Assembly (NCBI RefSeq): GCF_001010285.1
Contig: NZ_CP011104.1
Location: 3,410,001-3,474,000, forward strand
DNA: 64,000 nucleotides
Source: Photorhabdus thracensis
Lineage (GTDB): Bacteria > Pseudomonadota > Gammaproteobacteria > Enterobacterales > Enterobacteriaceae
Direction of reading: 5' to 3'
Made by a program: the position numbers and the translations under genes. Shown one piece after another: positions 62,252 through 64,000 of this stretch. The stretch's first letter is position 1, and each line of letters starts with the position of its first letter. Under the pieces are notes generated by a model that was given only the letters and a program-made list of their open reading frames with translations, made no database searches and was not told where the DNA came from.

Positions 62252-63444
62252 TGTCTATTCCGGGGTTCAGTAGATTAAAAGACTGGGTTATTGGTGGTCG
62301 TGAAACTGATGTCATCAATAGGGTGTTGTACGATCGCACACTGGTTTGGCTGACACTCGGATTGGGGATTATCGGCTTTGTCATGGTGACTTCAGCGTCA
62401 ATGCCGGTTGGGCAGCGTCTTGCAGAAGATCCTTTCCTGTTTGCCAAACGTGATGCGATTTATCTATTGCTGGCTTTCGGGTTGTCATTAATCACATTGC
62501 GTATTCCGATGGATTTCTGGCAGCGCTATAGCAACCTGATGCTGCTTATTTCCGTTATTCTGCTGCTGGTTGTGCTGGTGGTAGGAAGCTCAGTAAACGG
62601 TGCATCGCGTTGGATTGCTCTTGGGCCTTTGAGAATTCAGCCTGCTGAATTATCGAAACTTTCTTTGTTTTGTTATCTCGCCAGTTACTTGGTGCGTAAA
62701 GTAGAAGAAGTACGGAATAACTTCTGGGGATTCTGTAAGCCAATGGGCGTGATGGTCGTGTTGGCTGTACTACTTCTGGCCCAGCCTGACCTGGGAACGG
62801 TGGTCGTGCTGTTTGTAACAACATTAGCCATGTTATTTCTGGCGGGAGCAAAACTATGGCAGTTTCTGGCGATTATTGGTTCAGGGGTATTCGCGGTGGT
62901 TTTGCTGATTATTGCGGAACCTTACCGTATACGCCGTGTCACTTCCTTTCTGGATCCCTGGGAAGATCCATATGGCAAAGGTTATCAGTTAACGCAATCT
63001 TTGATGGCTTTTGGTCGTGGGGAGTTTTTAGGGCAAGGGTTAGGAAATTCAGTACAGAAGCTGGCATACCTACCGGAAGCACATACTGACTTTATTTTCT
63101 CTGTTTTGGCAGAAGAATTAGGTTACGTAGGTGTGGTTTTGGTGTTGTTAATGATATTCTTCGTCGCTTTTCGCGCGATGACTATAGGTCGTCGCGCATT
63201 GCAGATGGATCAGCGTTTTTCCGGTTTTCTGGCTTGTTCAGTGGGTATCTGGTTCAGTTTTCAGACTCTGGTTAACGTTGGGGCAGCCGCAGGTATGCTG
63301 CCGACTAAAGGGTTGACGTTACCTCTGATTAGTTACGGTGGCTCAAGTTTGCTGATTATGTCGACAGCTATCATATTGTTATTAAGAATTGATTTTGAAA
63401 CACGTTTGGCAAAAGCCCAGGCGTTTGTAAGGAGTCCACGATGA
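62251..63444 (+). CDS. ftsW: septal peptidoglycan glycosyltransferase FtsW
   Basis: The 397-residue SEDS protein has ten membrane spans. It has the [23 protein letters not shown] region containing the conserved periplasmic-loop aspartate, and ISYGGSSLL near the C-terminus. It polymerises lipid II at the septum with FtsI. It overlaps murG by four bases (ATGA). Confidence 0.97.
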   Translation: MSIPGFSRLKDWVIGGRETDVINRVLYDRTLVWLTLGLGIIGFVMVTSASMPVGQRLAEDPFLFAKRDAIYLLLAFGLSLITLRIPMDFWQRYSNLMLLISVILLLVVLVVGSSVNGASRWIALGPLRIQPAELSKLSLFCYLASYLVRKVEEVRNNFWGFCKPMGVMVVLAVLLLAQPDLGTVVVLFVTTLAMLFLAGAKLWQFLAIIGSGVFAVVLLIIAEPYRIRRVTSFLDPWEDPYGKGYQLTQSLMAFGRGEFLGQGLGNSVQKLAYLPEAHTDFIFSVLAEELGYVGVVLVLLMIFFVAFRAMTIGRRALQMDQRFSGFLACSVGIWFSFQTLVNVGAAAGMLPTKGLTLPLISYGGSSLLIMSTAIILLLRIDFETRLAKAQAFVRSPR

Positions 63445-64000
63445 GTGGCAAAACCCGACGTTTGATGGTGATGGCAGGTGGAACTGGAGGGCATGTCTTT
63501 CCGGGCTTGGCTGTGGCTCATCATTTAAAAGACCAGGGCTGGGAAGTTCGCTGGTTGGGAACAACAGATCGCATGGAAGCCGATTTAGTGCCAAAACATG
63601 GCATTGAGATTGAATTTATTCAGATTTCTGGCCTGCGTGGTAAAGGGATCAAAGCACTGTTAGTCGCTCCGGCACGAATTTTCAAAGCAATTCGTCAGGC
63701 AAAGGCGATTATACGTCGTTATCAGCCAGATGTTGTACTCGGAATGGGGGGATATGTTTCTGGTCCGGGTGGCATTGCTGCGTGGATGTGTGGTGTTCCG
63801 GTTGTCCTGCATGAACAGAATGGTATTGCCGGGCTGACAAACCGGTGGTTGGCGAAAATTGCGACAACGGTTTTACAGGCATTTCCCGGTGCGTTCCCAA
63901 AAGCACCTGTTGTTGGGAACCCTGTTCGCGAAGATGTGCTGGCATTACCCACACCTGAGCAACGTTTGGCAGAGCGTGAAGGCCCAATTCGGATTTTGGT
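63441..64000 (+). CDS. murG: UDP-GlcNAc:lipid I GlcNAc transferase, 3' end outside the window
   Basis: The first ~186 residues of MurG are visible before the right edge. The ATG overlaps the ftsW stop. Diagnostic blocks are [18 protein letters not shown] near residue 9, [17 protein letters not shown] around 103 and [15 protein letters not shown]. MurG converts lipid I to lipid II on the inner face of the membrane. The nucleotide-binding C-terminal domain is not seen. Confidence 0.95.
   Translation, partial: MSGKTRRLMVMAGGTGGHVFPGLAVAHHLKDQGWEVRWLGTTDRMEADLVPKHGIEIEFIQISGLRGKGIKALLVAPARIFKAIRQAKAIIRRYQPDVVLGMGGYVSGPGGIAAWMCGVPVVLHEQNGIAGLTNRWLAKIATTVLQAFPGAFPKAPVVGNPVREDVLALPTPEQRLAEREGPIRIL

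Overview
The window is a chromosomal segment of an enterobacterium in the Photorhabdus/Xenorhabdus (Morganellaceae) range. This is inferred from the moderately AT-rich core genes, E. coli-like gene neighbourhoods (purL-mltF-tadA; metK-speA-speB; mutH-ygdQ; sgrR-sgrS-leu-leuO-ilvIH-cra-mraZ-dcw) and the many AT-rich accessory insertions between them. The genus cannot be fixed without a database search.

Layout. (1) 1-5.9 kb is a visibly GC-richer accessory block. It holds a TrmO/TsaA-like protein cut by the left edge, a HemN-like radical SAM gene with one in-frame amber codon, a class I methyltransferase, a PLP-dependent gamma-lyase-like enzyme, a 55-residue ORF and two small membrane proteins. 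A complete Tn5/IS50-like insertion sequence (5854-7353) cuts into the second membrane-protein gene and forms the junction with purL. (2) 7.4-13.5 kb carries purL with a PurR operator, mltF and tadA. (3) 14-20 kb is mixed accessory DNA: an orphan tail fibre and its assembly protein, an aldehyde dehydrogenase, an iron-type periplasmic binding protein, a decayed hcp gene and a small lipoprotein. (4) 20-31 kb carries an M-box Mg2+ riboswitch with an mgtE that lacks the N domain, then sprT, metK, speA, speB, ygdQ (terC family), mutH, sgrR and a probable SgrS RNA; setA is not found. (5) 31.5-39 kb has gene debris, then leuDCBA with its leader peptide and attenuator, and divergent leuO. (6) 39-41.8 kb has an AMP-forming acyl-CoA synthetase and a small alpha/beta hydrolase. 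(7) 42.4-48.6 kb is a very AT-rich islet, described below. (8) 49.5-64 kb has ilvIH, cra and the division/cell-wall cluster from mraZ into murG, which runs off the right edge.

The most interesting part is the islet. It starts with a 30-residue peptide gene followed by a perfect 14-bp hairpin. A tightly overlapping operon follows: a nucleotidyltransferase with a PqqD/RRE-like C-terminal region, a phosphoribosyltransferase-like protein, an inositol-monophosphatase-family enzyme, a radical SAM protein split by a frameshift, a thymidylate-kinase-like enzyme and an MFS exporter. I read this as a candidate ribosomally made peptide modified with nucleotide-type chemistry, possibly a peptide-nucleotide antibiotic; this is inference. 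The islet lies between two pairs of imperfect direct repeats. On the left it carries a ~110-bp piece of ilvI whose differences from the intact ilvI are almost all synonymous, which looks like a recombination scar from a related genome.
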